A stretch of 64,000 bases of DNA from Streptomyces calvus (lineage in GTDB: Bacteria > Actinomycetota > Actinomycetes > Streptomycetales > Streptomycetaceae): positions 1-64,000 of the forward strand of contig NZ_VCNP01000008.1 in the NCBI RefSeq assembly GCF_006782915.1, given 5' to 3'. Below, piece after piece: positions 43,918 to 52,557 of the stretch; position 1 is the stretch's first letter; each line of letters starts with the position of its first letter. Under the pieces are notes generated by a model. The model saw nothing but the letters and a program-made list of their open reading frames with translations. It was not told where the DNA came from and made no database searches. The translations under genes were made by a program, and so were the position numbers.

Positions 43918-45000
43918 ATGACCGCTCGCTACTGCTCGCTGCCGCGGCAGCCGGCCCCCGCGTTCGCGCCGGGCCTGGCCGCCGAGCGCCTCGGCGCGCT
44001 GGCCGCCGGGCGGCGGCTGTGGGTCAACGGCACGGTGCTGCACTACTGCTTCTTCACCGGCGACAAGGCCGGCTCGGAGATCGCCGTCCCGGGCACGGGG
44101 CGGACCCGCTGGGTCCCCTGGGGCGGCTCCAAGGAGCAGCAGGACGTGGTGCGCGAGTGCTTCGAGGAGTGGCAGGGGCTCGGCTTCGGCCTGACGTTCA
44201 CCGAGGTCCGTGACCGCACGGAGGCGGAGCTGCGCATCGGGTTCCAGGTCGGAGACGGTTCCTGGTCCGCCGTGGGCCGTGACGCGCTGGGCATCGGCGT
44301 GCACGACCGCACCATGAACTTCGGCTGGGACCTGACCGCGCCGGGGGAACGGGCGACGGCCCTGCACCAGATCGGGCACGCGCTGGGCATGCTGCACGAG
44401 CACCAGAGCCCGTACGCCGGTCTGCACTGGGACGACGAGGCGGTGTACGCGGAGCTGGCGGGGCCGCCGAACCACTGGAGCCGGGACCGGACGTACCGCA
44501 ACGTGCTGCGCAGACTGGGCCCGGACGAGGTCAACGGGTCCGTCTGGGACCCGCAGTCGATCATGCAGTACGCGGTGCCGCCGGGGCTGATACTGGAGCC
44601 GGAGCAGTACCGCGGGGGTGTGCACCCGCCCGGTGGGCTGTCCGCGGCGGACAAGGAGTTCGTGCTGCGCCGGTACCCGCCCGCCGATCCGCGCCCGCCC
44701 GCGCTGCTGCCGTTCCGCTCGGTGCCGCTGGGCCTCGCCCCCGGCGAGCAGGCGGACTTCCGTGTCGACCCGCCGGAGACGCGCGTGTACACGGTGGGCA
44801 CCTTCGGTGACGCCGACCGGGTGCTGGCGCTCTTCGAGGAGCGGGACGGGGAGCCCCGCTTCCTCGCCGGCCACGACGACGGGGGAACTCCTGTCAACGC
44901 CACGGTCGCGGCCCGGCTCGTCAAGGGCCGCCGCTATTACGTCCGTGTCCGCCTGTACTCCGCGTGGGGTCCGGGCGAGACGGCGGTCATGTGCTGGTGA
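43918..45000 (+). CDS. Metalloprotease-like protein (astacin/M12A type) with altered active site
   Basis: A 360-residue protein. The zinc motif reads HQIGHALGMLHEHQSP: zinc ligands H150, H154 and H160 are kept, but the catalytic Glu of HExxH is Gln (Q151, codon CAG 44368-44370). A Met-turn SIMQYAVPP is present. Residues ~265-360 form a C-terminal beta domain (PPETRVYTVGTFGDADRVLAL) like those in secreted proteases. No signal peptide is evident. Loss of the Glu would be expected to remove most peptidase activity, so it may bind rather than cut, unless another residue replaces it. Confidence 0.8.
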   Translation: MTARYCSLPRQPAPAFAPGLAAERLGALAAGRRLWVNGTVLHYCFFTGDKAGSEIAVPGTGRTRWVPWGGSKEQQDVVRECFEEWQGLGFGLTFTEVRDRTEAELRIGFQVGDGSWSAVGRDALGIGVHDRTMNFGWDLTAPGERATALHQIGHALGMLHEHQSPYAGLHWDDEAVYAELAGPPNHWSRDRTYRNVLRRLGPDEVNGSVWDPQSIMQYAVPPGLILEPEQYRGGVHPPGGLSAADKEFVLRRYPPADPRPPALLPFRSVPLGLAPGEQADFRVDPPETRVYTVGTFGDADRVLALFEERDGEPRFLAGHDDGGTPVNATVAARLVKGRRYYVRVRLYSAWGPGETAVMCW

Positions 45001-45048
45001 CGGCACGGGCCGGCCGAAGTCCGAGCCACAGTCCGGCGCCGGGGGAAG

Positions 45049-45090
45049 GGCCGGGGACGTCGCCTTCGGGGGAGGGAGACGTCCCCGGCC
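45049..45090 (+). terminator. Terminator-like hairpin after the metalloprotease-like gene
   Basis: Perfect 13-bp arms GGCCGGGGACGTC (45049-45061) and GACGTCCCCGGCC (45078-45090), loop of 16. It lies in the 257-base spacer 45001-45257, which holds nothing else obvious. Confidence 0.65.
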
Positions 45091-45257
45091 CGCGGCGCGC
45101 GGGCCGGAGCGCGCACCGACCGCTCCGGCGGCCTGTGCCCGCCACCGGTGCCGTCGGATGCCCACGTTGCGGGCCCTACCGCGCGGGTGAAGACTGAGGG
45201 CAAGGGCCGGGCCCGCCATGGACGCGTGGTACATCGCGACTCTCATCCGGAACCATC

Positions 45258-46727
45258 ATGGCCAGAACCCCTCGGCGACATCCCTCCCGTACGGCCGGCG
45301 CGGCCGTCGTGGCCACGGCTCTCGCGTTGACCGCGGCGCCGGCCGCTGCCGTGGCGTCACCCGACACCGGCGAGCGGGCCGCGGTCGGTGTGCCCGCCGG
45401 GACGACGCCTCCGCCGACGCCCACTCCCTCGCCGACACCGACGCCGACTCCTACTCCTACTTCGACGCCGGGCGACCCGCAGACGTCCCCGCCGAGCGAC
45501 ACGACGGGACCGCAGACGTCTCCGCCCACCGACTCGGACGACACGACGGGGCCGGACGGCACGCCGGAGACCGGCCAGACGTCCGGTCCCGGCGAGCAGC
45601 CGGACCGGACCGAGCCGGATGCCGTGACGGAGCAGCGGGAGGAGGCCGAGGCGGTGACCGCGCGGCTGAACCGCATGGCGGCCCGGGCACCCGACGAACT
45701 GAAGCCGTCCGTGGCGCAGTTGACCTCCGTCCTGGAGCGGTCGCAGGCCCCGGAGACGTCGCCGCAGGACAGGGACGGCATCATCGGCTGCGCCGGGCAC
45801 GTCGCCGCCGCGCTGGAGGCGATCAACGCTCCCGGGACACCGGCCGCGGTCCGGGAACAGCTGACCGACATCGTGCAGCAGGTGGCATCGGGGCTGGATG
45901 CGGTCAGTGACCCGGGCGTGCCGGAGGAGCAGCGGGCCATGACCGTGCTCACCCTGCAGGGGTCGGCGTCCGTCCTGGAGCTGATCGCCGACCCGGGGAC
46001 GCCGCAACAGCTGCGGGACCTGCTGGCCGGCGGAACGGGCAGCCTGAACACGGCCGCCGCGCGCCCGAGTCCCGGCGTGAAGGCGGCGCCGAGCGGCCCT
46101 CCCGGCAGGAGTCGGGGCCATCAGCGGACGCTGATCACCGTGTACGGCACGATCACCAGGTCCGACACCTCCGGCGGGGACCGTCAGAGCCTGGCGGAGT
46201 CAGCGGGTGAGGCCGCCGAGTCGCTGGACAAGTCCACCGACCCCAGGGTGTCGCAGGAGGACCGGGACAGGGCGCAGAAGAAGCTGGCCGAGCAGATCGA
46301 TCGGCTGCAACGGCAGTTGGAGAAGATCGCGGCCACGCAGGGGCTGCCGGACGTCCCGCTCGGCAAGGCGGCCGAGGTCTGCGCCAACGCCGCGTTCTCG
46401 TACGTTCCCGAGCCGAAGCTCATCGGGTTCCTGGCGCATCTGACTCCCGACAAGTGGAACGGCGAAGGAGTGAAGGACTACTGGAAGTCCCGGCAGTCCG
46501 GCGACGGATCGCTGGACGTGCAGGCCCAGTTGAAGAACAACAGCTTCGACCGTGCCCCGTTCGGCATCGCGCGACTCGTGCCCGAACTCGCCGATTTCAT
46601 ACCGGCCCGCCAGTTGTTCGGGACCCTCGGCATGCCGGGGCTCCACTGCCTGCGGTCGGCCGTGCTCCTCGACGAGCAGGGAGTCCGGGCCGGAACCTGG
46701 GTCGACAAGGGCCAGGAGCTGGCGTAG
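45258..46727 (+). CDS. Secreted protein with Pro/Thr linker and 27-residue helical repeats
   Basis: A 489-residue protein of unknown function. Residues 1-34 are a signal peptide. Residues ~46-120 are a Pro/Thr/Ser/Asp-rich linker suited to crossing the wall. Residues 164-259 hold four helical repeats of exactly 27 residues, starting APETSP (164), APGTP (191), DPGVP (218) and DPGTP (245), each followed by an Arg-containing helix. A related DPRVSQEDRDRA block follows later. The C-terminal ~110 residues (SYVPEPKLIGFLAHLTPDKW onward) look like a separate globular domain. No catalytic motif is recognised. Convergent with a membrane-protein gene (7-base gap). Confidence 0.75.
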   Translation: MARTPRRHPSRTAGAAVVATALALTAAPAAAVASPDTGERAAVGVPAGTTPPPTPTPSPTPTPTPTPTSTPGDPQTSPPSDTTGPQTSPPTDSDDTTGPDGTPETGQTSGPGEQPDRTEPDAVTEQREEAEAVTARLNRMAARAPDELKPSVAQLTSVLERSQAPETSPQDRDGIIGCAGHVAAALEAINAPGTPAAVREQLTDIVQQVASGLDAVSDPGVPEEQRAMTVLTLQGSASVLELIADPGTPQQLRDLLAGGTGSLNTAAARPSPGVKAAPSGPPGRSRGHQRTLITVYGTITRSDTSGGDRQSLAESAGEAAESLDKSTDPRVSQEDRDRAQKKLAEQIDRLQRQLEKIAATQGLPDVPLGKAAEVCANAAFSYVPEPKLIGFLAHLTPDKWNGEGVKDYWKSRQSGDGSLDVQAQLKNNSFDRAPFGIARLVPELADFIPARQLFGTLGMPGLHCLRSAVLLDEQGVRAGTWVDKGQELA

Positions 46728-46734
46728 GAACACG

Positions 46735-48183
46735 TCAGCCGGTGTCCGCCCCGGCGGATCTCAGCAGTTCCGCGACGGGCACCTCCACGTCGGCGTACGC
46801 CGTCGCGGCACCGTAGCGCGCCACGTCCCTCTCCTCCTCGGAACGCGCCACCCCGCCCGTGAAGTGGAAGGTGGAGATGGTGTAGATCGGTCTGCCCCCG
46901 GGGGACCACACCGCCGTCACGTACCGGGGCTTCCGCGTCAGGTTGACCAGGTTGTTGTTGTGCCGCACCCGGCCGTGGTAGTAGAACTCCTCACCGCACT
47001 TCTCCGGCCGGCAGTAGTAGCGTCCTTCCGCCCGGTCCCACGACCGGTGCGGCCGCCGGAACTCCTCCACGTCGAGTTTCCCCCGGTCCTTCCTCATGTA
47101 GGTGATCTGCAGGACGACGCTGATCGTGTCGAAGTCGGTGTCGACCGGGACCTGGAACACCTGCTCCTTGGTGAACTCCTGCCCGACGTCTAGCCAGTCA
47201 CCCGGACGGTGTGGGCGTCCGCTGCTGATCCTGGTGAAGTTCAGCCCGTCGACGTAGCGTTCGGCGTCCTCCGCGCGCCGCTCGTCCAGGCTCCTGCGCC
47301 ACTCCTCCAGGCGGTTCGCGCCGTCGGAGTACGCGGTGGTGCGACCGTGGACCGTGTAGTCGTTGTTGATGACGTACACCGGGATGCCTCCCGCGTTCTT
47401 CACGTACAGCTTCAGCGGGACGTGCACGAACGGCCGCACGGCGTCGGCCCGTGCCGCGCCGAACTCCGCCCGCAGGACGAAGTGCATGGGGGCCGCCGCG
47501 GGCTGGTACATGGTCGAGTACGCCAGGCTCACCGCGGTCAGGAGCGCCGTCACGACGACCCCGGCCGCGAAGGTCCTGGGCCGCCGCATGCCTCGCCAGG
47601 CCCTCTCGCGGACGAGCAGCCAGAGCGCCCACACGGACCAGCACCACAGCGGCAGGAAGAGCAGCAGGAAGGGCGTGAACTCCCGTTCGTCGGCCCATAC
47701 GAAGAGCAGGAGGCTGTCCGTGGCGAACGCGATCAGCACTCCGAGCAGGACCACCGCTCCGGACCCCTTGACCTGCCGTTTCCCCCAGTGGTCGAGGCCC
47801 GCGACGACCGCCGCGCCCTGTACCGCCGCGGACAGGACGAACAGGGCCCCGGTGATGCGCTGGGCGAAGGTCAGGGCGCCGAGGGCGTCGGGCCATCCGA
47901 TGACGACGCCGAGGACCATGGACGCGAGCATTCCGGCCGTCATCAGCGCGGCGGTCGCACGTCGCCGCCGGGTGCGGTCGGGCCAGGTTCCGCTGTCCCC
48001 GCCGCGCCACTGCACGGCCACCGGGTCGTCCAGGTCCAGGTCCTCGGGATAGCCGAGGCGGACGAGCGTCCGGCGCAGTTGGGGCAACGACCAGACGCCG
48101 CCGACCCGCTCGCCGCCCACGACGACCGTGCGCAGACCACGGCTGTCCGGAGCCTCGACCACCACCCAGGGACGGATACTCAT
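46735..48183 (-). CDS. Integral membrane protein of unknown function
   Basis: A 482-residue protein. Residues 1-72 are a cytoplasmic segment (WSLPQLRRTLVRLGYPEDLDL). Five hydrophobic spans lie at ~77-97, 104-129, 142-162, 170-191 and 205-223, followed by a ~260-residue extracytoplasmic C-terminal domain. That domain has strand-rich stretches (VHVPLKLYVKNAGGIPVYVINND, DTISVVLQITYM) and a CRPEKC cysteine pair. The ATG at 48183 is used; no strong ribosome site is seen. Function not deduced. Confidence 0.75.
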   Translation of the reverse strand: MSIRPWVVVEAPDSRGLRTVVVGGERVGGVWSLPQLRRTLVRLGYPEDLDLDDPVAVQWRGGDSGTWPDRTRRRRATAALMTAGMLASMVLGVVIGWPDALGALTFAQRITGALFVLSAAVQGAAVVAGLDHWGKRQVKGSGAVVLLGVLIAFATDSLLLFVWADEREFTPFLLLFLPLWCWSVWALWLLVRERAWRGMRRPRTFAAGVVVTALLTAVSLAYSTMYQPAAAPMHFVLRAEFGAARADAVRPFVHVPLKLYVKNAGGIPVYVINNDYTVHGRTTAYSDGANRLEEWRRSLDERRAEDAERYVDGLNFTRISSGRPHRPGDWLDVGQEFTKEQVFQVPVDTDFDTISVVLQITYMRKDRGKLDVEEFRRPHRSWDRAEGRYYCRPEKCGEEFYYHGRVRHNNNLVNLTRKPRYVTAVWSPGGRPIYTISTFHFTGGVARSEEERDVARYGAATAYADVEVPVAELLRSAGADTG

Positions 48184-48322
48184 GGGGCCCAGGCTCGGGC
48201 CGCGCCCGGCACGCCGCATGCGGGGCTCCCCCGTTCGGCTCCGGCGGCCACCCGCCGCGGCGACCCGGCGGTGCACGGACCCCGAGCGGTGGGCCCGCAC
48301 CGTGAAAGGGCCCGCGAAAAAC

Positions 48323-48362
48323 GATCAGGGCCGTTCCGGACTGCTCCGGAACGGCCCTGATC
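48323..48362 (-). terminator. Intrinsic terminator of tRNA-Pro
   Basis: A perfect 18-bp stem (48323-48340 with 48345-48362, loop of 4) is followed on the minus strand by GTTTTTCG. A U-tract this good is rare in Streptomyces. It lies 16 bases beyond the tRNA 3' end. Confidence 0.9.
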
Positions 48363-48377
48363 CACGACTCTCACGAG

Positions 48378-48451
<74 letters not shown>

Positions 48452-48528
48452 TTGCGCACCGCGCGGTGAACCGCGTGATCACGCAGGTCAACCCTACCTC
48501 ATCCGCGCGGTGGTGCCGGGACGGCGGG

Positions 48529-49965
48529 TCAGCTCCGGGCGGCCGGGGCGGCCGGTTCCGGAGTGCCCGTGACAGGGGCGGCGGACGCGAGGCGTGCGGC
48601 GCGCCGGGCGGGGACCAGCAGGGCGGCGCCGGCCGCCGCCAGGCACAGCACGGCCAGCAGGACGAAGCCCTGGGTGTAGCCGGACTCGTGGGGCAGTCCC
48701 GAGGGCTGGAGCCGACCGGTGACCAGGACGCTGGTGACGGCGGCGCCGATGGAGCCGCCGATGGTGCGGATGTTGGCGTTCATGCCGGTCGCGGCGCCGG
48801 TCTGGCCGGCCGGCACACTGCCGACGATGAGGTTGGCCATGGCGGCGAAGGCCAGTCCGATGCCGAGCCCGAACACCCCCGCGGCGAGGGCGATCTGCCA
48901 CGGCCGGTCGTGCCAGAGGGCGAGGACGGCGCAGGCGAGCGAGCCGAGCGCGGCACCGGCCGTCAGGAGCGTCTTGGCGCCGAGGACGGGCTCCAGCCGG
49001 CCGCTGAGCACACCGGAGAGGAACATCGCGATCAGCATCGGCAGCATCAGCAGGCCGGCGGTGGTGACGCTCGCGCCGAAGCCGTAGCCCGCGGAGTGCG
49101 GGGTCTGGACGAAGCCGGGCAGGAAGGACCAGATGCCGTACATGCCGGCCCCGAAGAGCAGCGCGGCGGTGTTGGTGGTCCACACCGCGGGCTGCCGCAT
49201 CACGCGCAGGTCGATCAGCGGGTCGCGGGAGCGGGACTCGGCGTACAGCCACAGCGCGAACAGCACCACGGCGGCGCCCAGCAGACCGAGGACGCGGCCG
49301 GATCCCCAGCCCCAGGCGCCGGCCTGGCTGAGCGGCAGCAGCAGGGCCACCAGCCACGCCGACAGCAGGACGGCGCCCGTCCAGCTGACGCCGCCCTCGG
49401 CGCGCCGGGGGGATTCCGGCACGTGGCGCACGGCGATCAGCAGGGTCACGACGACGACGGCGACCGGGATCCAGAACAGCCAGCGGTAGTCGAGGGCGGT
49501 GACGATCGGGCCGGCGGCGACCATGCCGACGCCTCCGCCTGCGGCGATCACGGCGGACAGACCGGCGATGCGGGCGCTGACCTCCAACGCCCCGAACTCG
49601 TCGCGGATGATGCCGAAGGAGAGCGGGAGCAGGGCGCCGCCGACGCCCTGGACGACCCGGGCGACGACGAGGACACCGATGTTCGGGGCGAGCGCGGCGA
49701 GCAGACAGCCGACCGCGACGGCGGCCAGGACGCCGACGAGGGTGCGTTTGCGGCCGATCAGGTCGCCGACGCGGCCGAGGATCGGGGTGAACACCGAGGC
49801 GGACAGCAGGTACGCGGTCATCACCCAGGTCACGGTGGACTGCGAGGTGTGCAGCGCGTGCTGCACGGTCGGCAGGGCCGGCGCGATCAGCGACTGCAGC
49901 ATGGAGAACACGCCGGCACCGGTCGCGAGGACCGCGAAGGTGAGGCGTGTGGACGTGCGGGGCAT
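48529..49965 (-). CDS. MFS drug-efflux transporter (DHA2/EmrB-QacA type)
   Basis: A 478-residue transporter with about 14 membrane spans. MFS motif A is GRVGDLIGRKRTLV after span 2, and a motif C-like glycine run (VIAAGGGVGMVAAGPIV) appears in span 5. Start ATG 49965 with AGAGG upstream. Divergent from a TetR regulator, so it probably exports the compound that regulator senses. The 348-base spacer 49966-50313 contains twin operators near the TetR gene. Confidence 0.9.
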   Translation of the reverse strand: MPRTSTRLTFAVLATGAGVFSMLQSLIAPALPTVQHALHTSQSTVTWVMTAYLLSASVFTPILGRVGDLIGRKRTLVGVLAAVAVGCLLAALAPNIGVLVVARVVQGVGGALLPLSFGIIRDEFGALEVSARIAGLSAVIAAGGGVGMVAAGPIVTALDYRWLFWIPVAVVVVTLLIAVRHVPESPRRAEGGVSWTGAVLLSAWLVALLLPLSQAGAWGWGSGRVLGLLGAAVVLFALWLYAESRSRDPLIDLRVMRQPAVWTTNTAALLFGAGMYGIWSFLPGFVQTPHSAGYGFGASVTTAGLLMLPMLIAMFLSGVLSGRLEPVLGAKTLLTAGAALGSLACAVLALWHDRPWQIALAAGVFGLGIGLAFAAMANLIVGSVPAGQTGAATGMNANIRTIGGSIGAAVTSVLVTGRLQPSGLPHESGYTQGFVLLAVLCLAAAGAALLVPARRAARLASAAPVTGTPEPAAPAARS

Positions 49966-50242
49966 GGAGGACCTCTCCGGATACGGACGGGGTGCGGCCG
50001 TCGCCCCCGTGGCCGCGTTCCGCCGCGGCCGGGTGCGGGCCGGTGCGCGGAGGCGGCACCGGGCACACCGGGGGCGGGGACGCGGCCGCGGAACGGCCGG
50101 TGCGGGACGGGCGGCGCGTACGTGCGGGGCCCGTGGAGGAAGGTCGTACGCGGTGGTACGAGCGGACGGGGTACGGGGTGCCGGTACGTCGGTGACGCGT
50201 GCGGCCGCACGCGTCCACGGCGGGCGCACCCCTCACTGCTAA

Positions 50243-50282
50243 AGTGGAGGTACCCCTCCACTGTAGCGGAGGCACCCCTCCG
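50243..50282 (+). promoter_or_regulatory. Twin palindromic operators upstream of the TetR gene
   Basis: Site 1 (50243-50262): AGTGGAGG-TACC-CCTCCACT, perfect 8-bp arms. Site 2 (50267-50282): CGGAGG-CACC-CCTCCG, perfect 6-bp arms. Centres are 22 bp apart, about two helical turns. They share the core GGAGG-xACC-CCTCC and lie 31-71 bases before the GTG, so they fit cooperative TetR binding. Confidence 0.8.
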
Positions 50283-50313
50283 TTTCAATCGAGCCCAGCC
50301 CCGGAGGCCACCC

Positions 50314-50892
50314 GTGACCGCCCAGCCGTTCCCCGTCAGCGAGATCGTGGCGTCCCGGCGACCGCACCGCAAGGACGCCGCCCGCAACTACGACGCCCTG
50401 CTGGCCGCGGCCCGCGAGGCGTTCGCCGAGCACGGAGCGGAGGCCTCCCTGGAGGACGTCGCGCGCCGCGCCGGTGTCGGCATCGGCACCCTCTACCGCA
50501 ACTTCCCCACCCGTCGGCACCTCTTCGAGAGCGTCTACGCGGGCGAGGTGAACGACCTGTGCCGGTTCGCCGAGGAGGTCGCCGACCGGGAGCCGTGGGA
50601 GGCGCTGACGGCATGGCTGCACCGGTTCGTGGACTACACGGTGACCAAGCGGGCCATCCGGGAGGCGCTGGACGGCGAGTCGGAGATCTTCCTGGCCTGC
50701 CGGGAGTCGATGTACGCGGCGGGCGGGCCGCTGTTCGAGCGGGCGCGCGAGGCCGGACGGGCCCGGGACGACATCGCCTTCGACGACCTGCTGCGGATGG
50801 TGGCCGGGATCACCGCGACCAACTTCCTCGACGACGCCCAGCGCGACCGGGTGCTCTCCATCGCCCTGGACGGGGTGCGCGCGGGACGCTGA
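50314..50892 (+). CDS. TetR-family regulator of the divergent MFS pump
   Basis: A 192-residue repressor: HTH at ~25-70 (LLAAAREAFAEHGAEASLEDVARRAGVGIGTLYRNFPTRR), followed by a helical effector domain of the SCO4008-like type (TKRAIREALDGESEIF, DLLRMVAGIT). The GTG at 50314 is preceded by GGAGG. Two matching palindromes upstream are its likely binding sites. Confidence 0.9.
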   Translation: MTAQPFPVSEIVASRRPHRKDAARNYDALLAAAREAFAEHGAEASLEDVARRAGVGIGTLYRNFPTRRHLFESVYAGEVNDLCRFAEEVADREPWEALTAWLHRFVDYTVTKRAIREALDGESEIFLACRESMYAAGGPLFERAREAGRARDDIAFDDLLRMVAGITATNFLDDAQRDRVLSIALDGVRAGR

Positions 50893-51032
50893 CCCGGCCC
50901 GCACTTCCCCGGCGCCGCCGCGCCGACGCGCACTCCACGCCCGCACCCGCACCGCACCTGCACCCGCACCCGCACAGCAGAGTGCCCCGTGTCCCGTCGT
51001 CGGGACGCGGGGCACCGCGCGGGCCGGCGTGC

Positions 51033-51476
51033 TCAGCCGGCGGTGGCCGACTGCCGCGCTGCGCCGGCGCGTCGGCCGGACCGCGAGGTCCGCGGCGCGG
51101 CGAGCCCGATGAACGGCGTGGACGCCGCGCCCGCCGGGGCGAAGGCCGTGAAGCCCCGGTCGCCGTGGATCGCGGCGAGCAACGGGCGGCCGAGCCGGGG
51201 CCCGAAGACCGCGCCGAAGCGGCCCATGCCCGAGGTCCGGCCGACGGCCGTCACCCGGCTGCGAGGCCCGGCCGGTCGCGGGTGGTGAGGACCAGGCTGT
51301 GGTGCTCGTAGTCGTCGTAGTCGTCGTAGGTGCGCAGGTGGACGGTGTCGCCGTCCTGGCCGCCGACCGTCGGCCCCAGGCAGTCGGTGCAGGAGGCGGG
51401 CGACGCTCGCGTCCGGGTCGGAGGTGAGCAGCTGGACGTGGCCGACGTGGGCGATGTCACCGAGCGGCGGAGTCAC
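51033..51476 (-). pseudogene. Deletion scar: extradiol dioxygenase start joined to a transporter-like tail
   Basis: From GTG 51476 the frame reads DIAHVGHVQLLTSDPDASVA, the start of a VOC-type extradiol dioxygenase. It then loses frame near 51390. The next frame continues CLGPTVGGQDGDTVHLRTYDDYDDYEHHSLVLT and stops at 51251. Only ~75 of the usual ~300 residues remain. Back in the first frame, 51250-51033 reads RFGAVFGPRLGRPLLAAIHG and GFTAFAPAGAASTPFIGLA, which resembles the last spans of an MFS aromatic-acid transporter. It begins 20 bases inside the end of the tautomerase gene. The spacer 50893-51032 has only CACCCG-type repeats. Confidence 0.65.
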
Positions 51477-52557
51477 GGGTGCCCCTGGGGCGTGGGGCGG
51501 GCCGGGGGAAGACGGTGCCGTCGAAGATCGTGCGGGCGGTTCTGACGACGGCGGTGCGGCGGACGGTGACCGCGGTGCCGTCGGACTCCGTGTCGACGTC
51601 GATGTCCAGGAATCCGGTGGGGTGTTCCACGCGGATCCGGCCGCCGTCGTCCGGGAGTTCGGCGATGCCCTCGGCCACGCCGCCCGGGACGCGCAGTCCC
51701 GCCGCCACGCTCGCGGCGCCGAGGACGCCGATGGCGGTGTGGCAGCGCACCGGGATGAAGGTGCGGGTCGTCACCGCGCCGCCGTCCCGTGGCGGGGCGA
51801 CGAGGGTCGGTTTGGGCACGGTGGTGCCCGCCACGTCGCCGAGGCCCATCAGCCGGCCGGCGGCCGACCGGACCTCCGCGAGCCGGGCGGCGAGTTCCGG
51901 GTCCGCCTCCAGGTCGCCGGGGCTCTCGTAGCCGGTGACGTCGAGTGCGGCGGCGGGGACCAGCACGACCGGCATGCCGTTGTCGACGCACGTCACCTCG
52001 GTGCCGGCGACGGTGTCGCGGGCGTTGCCGGTGGGCAGCAGAGGGCTGTCGGCCTGCGGGAACTCGATGACGACCGCGGCGGCGGTGCCCGGCACGCCGG
52101 AGATCGCGGTGTCGCCGGTGAGGTCGACGCGCCCGCCCGGGGTCGGGAAGGCCGCGACGGCGCGCTCACCGGTGTTGAGCATGCGGATGCGCACGGAGGT
52201 CCGTCGGTCGCCGGCCGGCACGAGTCCGCGGTCGACGGCGAACGGGCCCACTCCGGCGAGGAGGTTGCCGCAGTTCTGCCGGTCGGTGACCTCGGGCGCG
52301 TCCACGGCGACCTGGAGGAACAGGTAGTCGACGTCGGCGTCCGGGTCGTCGGAGGCGGACACCACGGCGACCTTGCTGGTCAGCGGGTGGCCGCCGCCGA
52401 GGCCGTCGATCTGGCGCGGGTCGGGACTGCCCATGATCCGCAGCAGCAGGCGGTCGCGGGCGGCGGGGTCGGCGGGCAGGTCACCGGCGAGGAAGTAGGC
52501 GCCCTTGGAGGTGCCGCCGCGCATCAGGGTGCAGCGCACCCCGGCGGAGGCGGTCAC
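51457..52557 (-). CDS. PrpF/GalD-family 4-oxalomesaconate tautomerase
   Basis: A 366-residue PrpF-fold isomerase. Hallmarks: RCTLMRGGTSKGAYFLAGDLP at the N-terminus, DGLGGGHPLTSKVAVVS, NCGNLLAGVGPFAVD with the active Cys, and TFIPVRCHTAIGVLGA. With its two upstream partners it fits GalD, which interconverts keto and enol 4-oxalomesaconate in gallate or protocatechuate 4,5-cleavage. GTG 52557 overlaps the aldolase stop. Confidence 0.85.
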   Translation of the reverse strand: MTASAGVRCTLMRGGTSKGAYFLAGDLPADPAARDRLLLRIMGSPDPRQIDGLGGGHPLTSKVAVVSASDDPDADVDYLFLQVAVDAPEVTDRQNCGNLLAGVGPFAVDRGLVPAGDRRTSVRIRMLNTGERAVAAFPTPGGRVDLTGDTAISGVPGTAAAVVIEFPQADSPLLPTGNARDTVAGTEVTCVDNGMPVVLVPAAALDVTGYESPGDLEADPELAARLAEVRSAAGRLMGLGDVAGTTVPKPTLVAPPRDGGAVTTRTFIPVRCHTAIGVLGAASVAAGLRVPGGVAEGIAELPDDGGRIRVEHPTGFLDIDVDTESDGTAVTVRRTAVVRTARTIFDGTVFPRPAPRPRGTRDSAAR

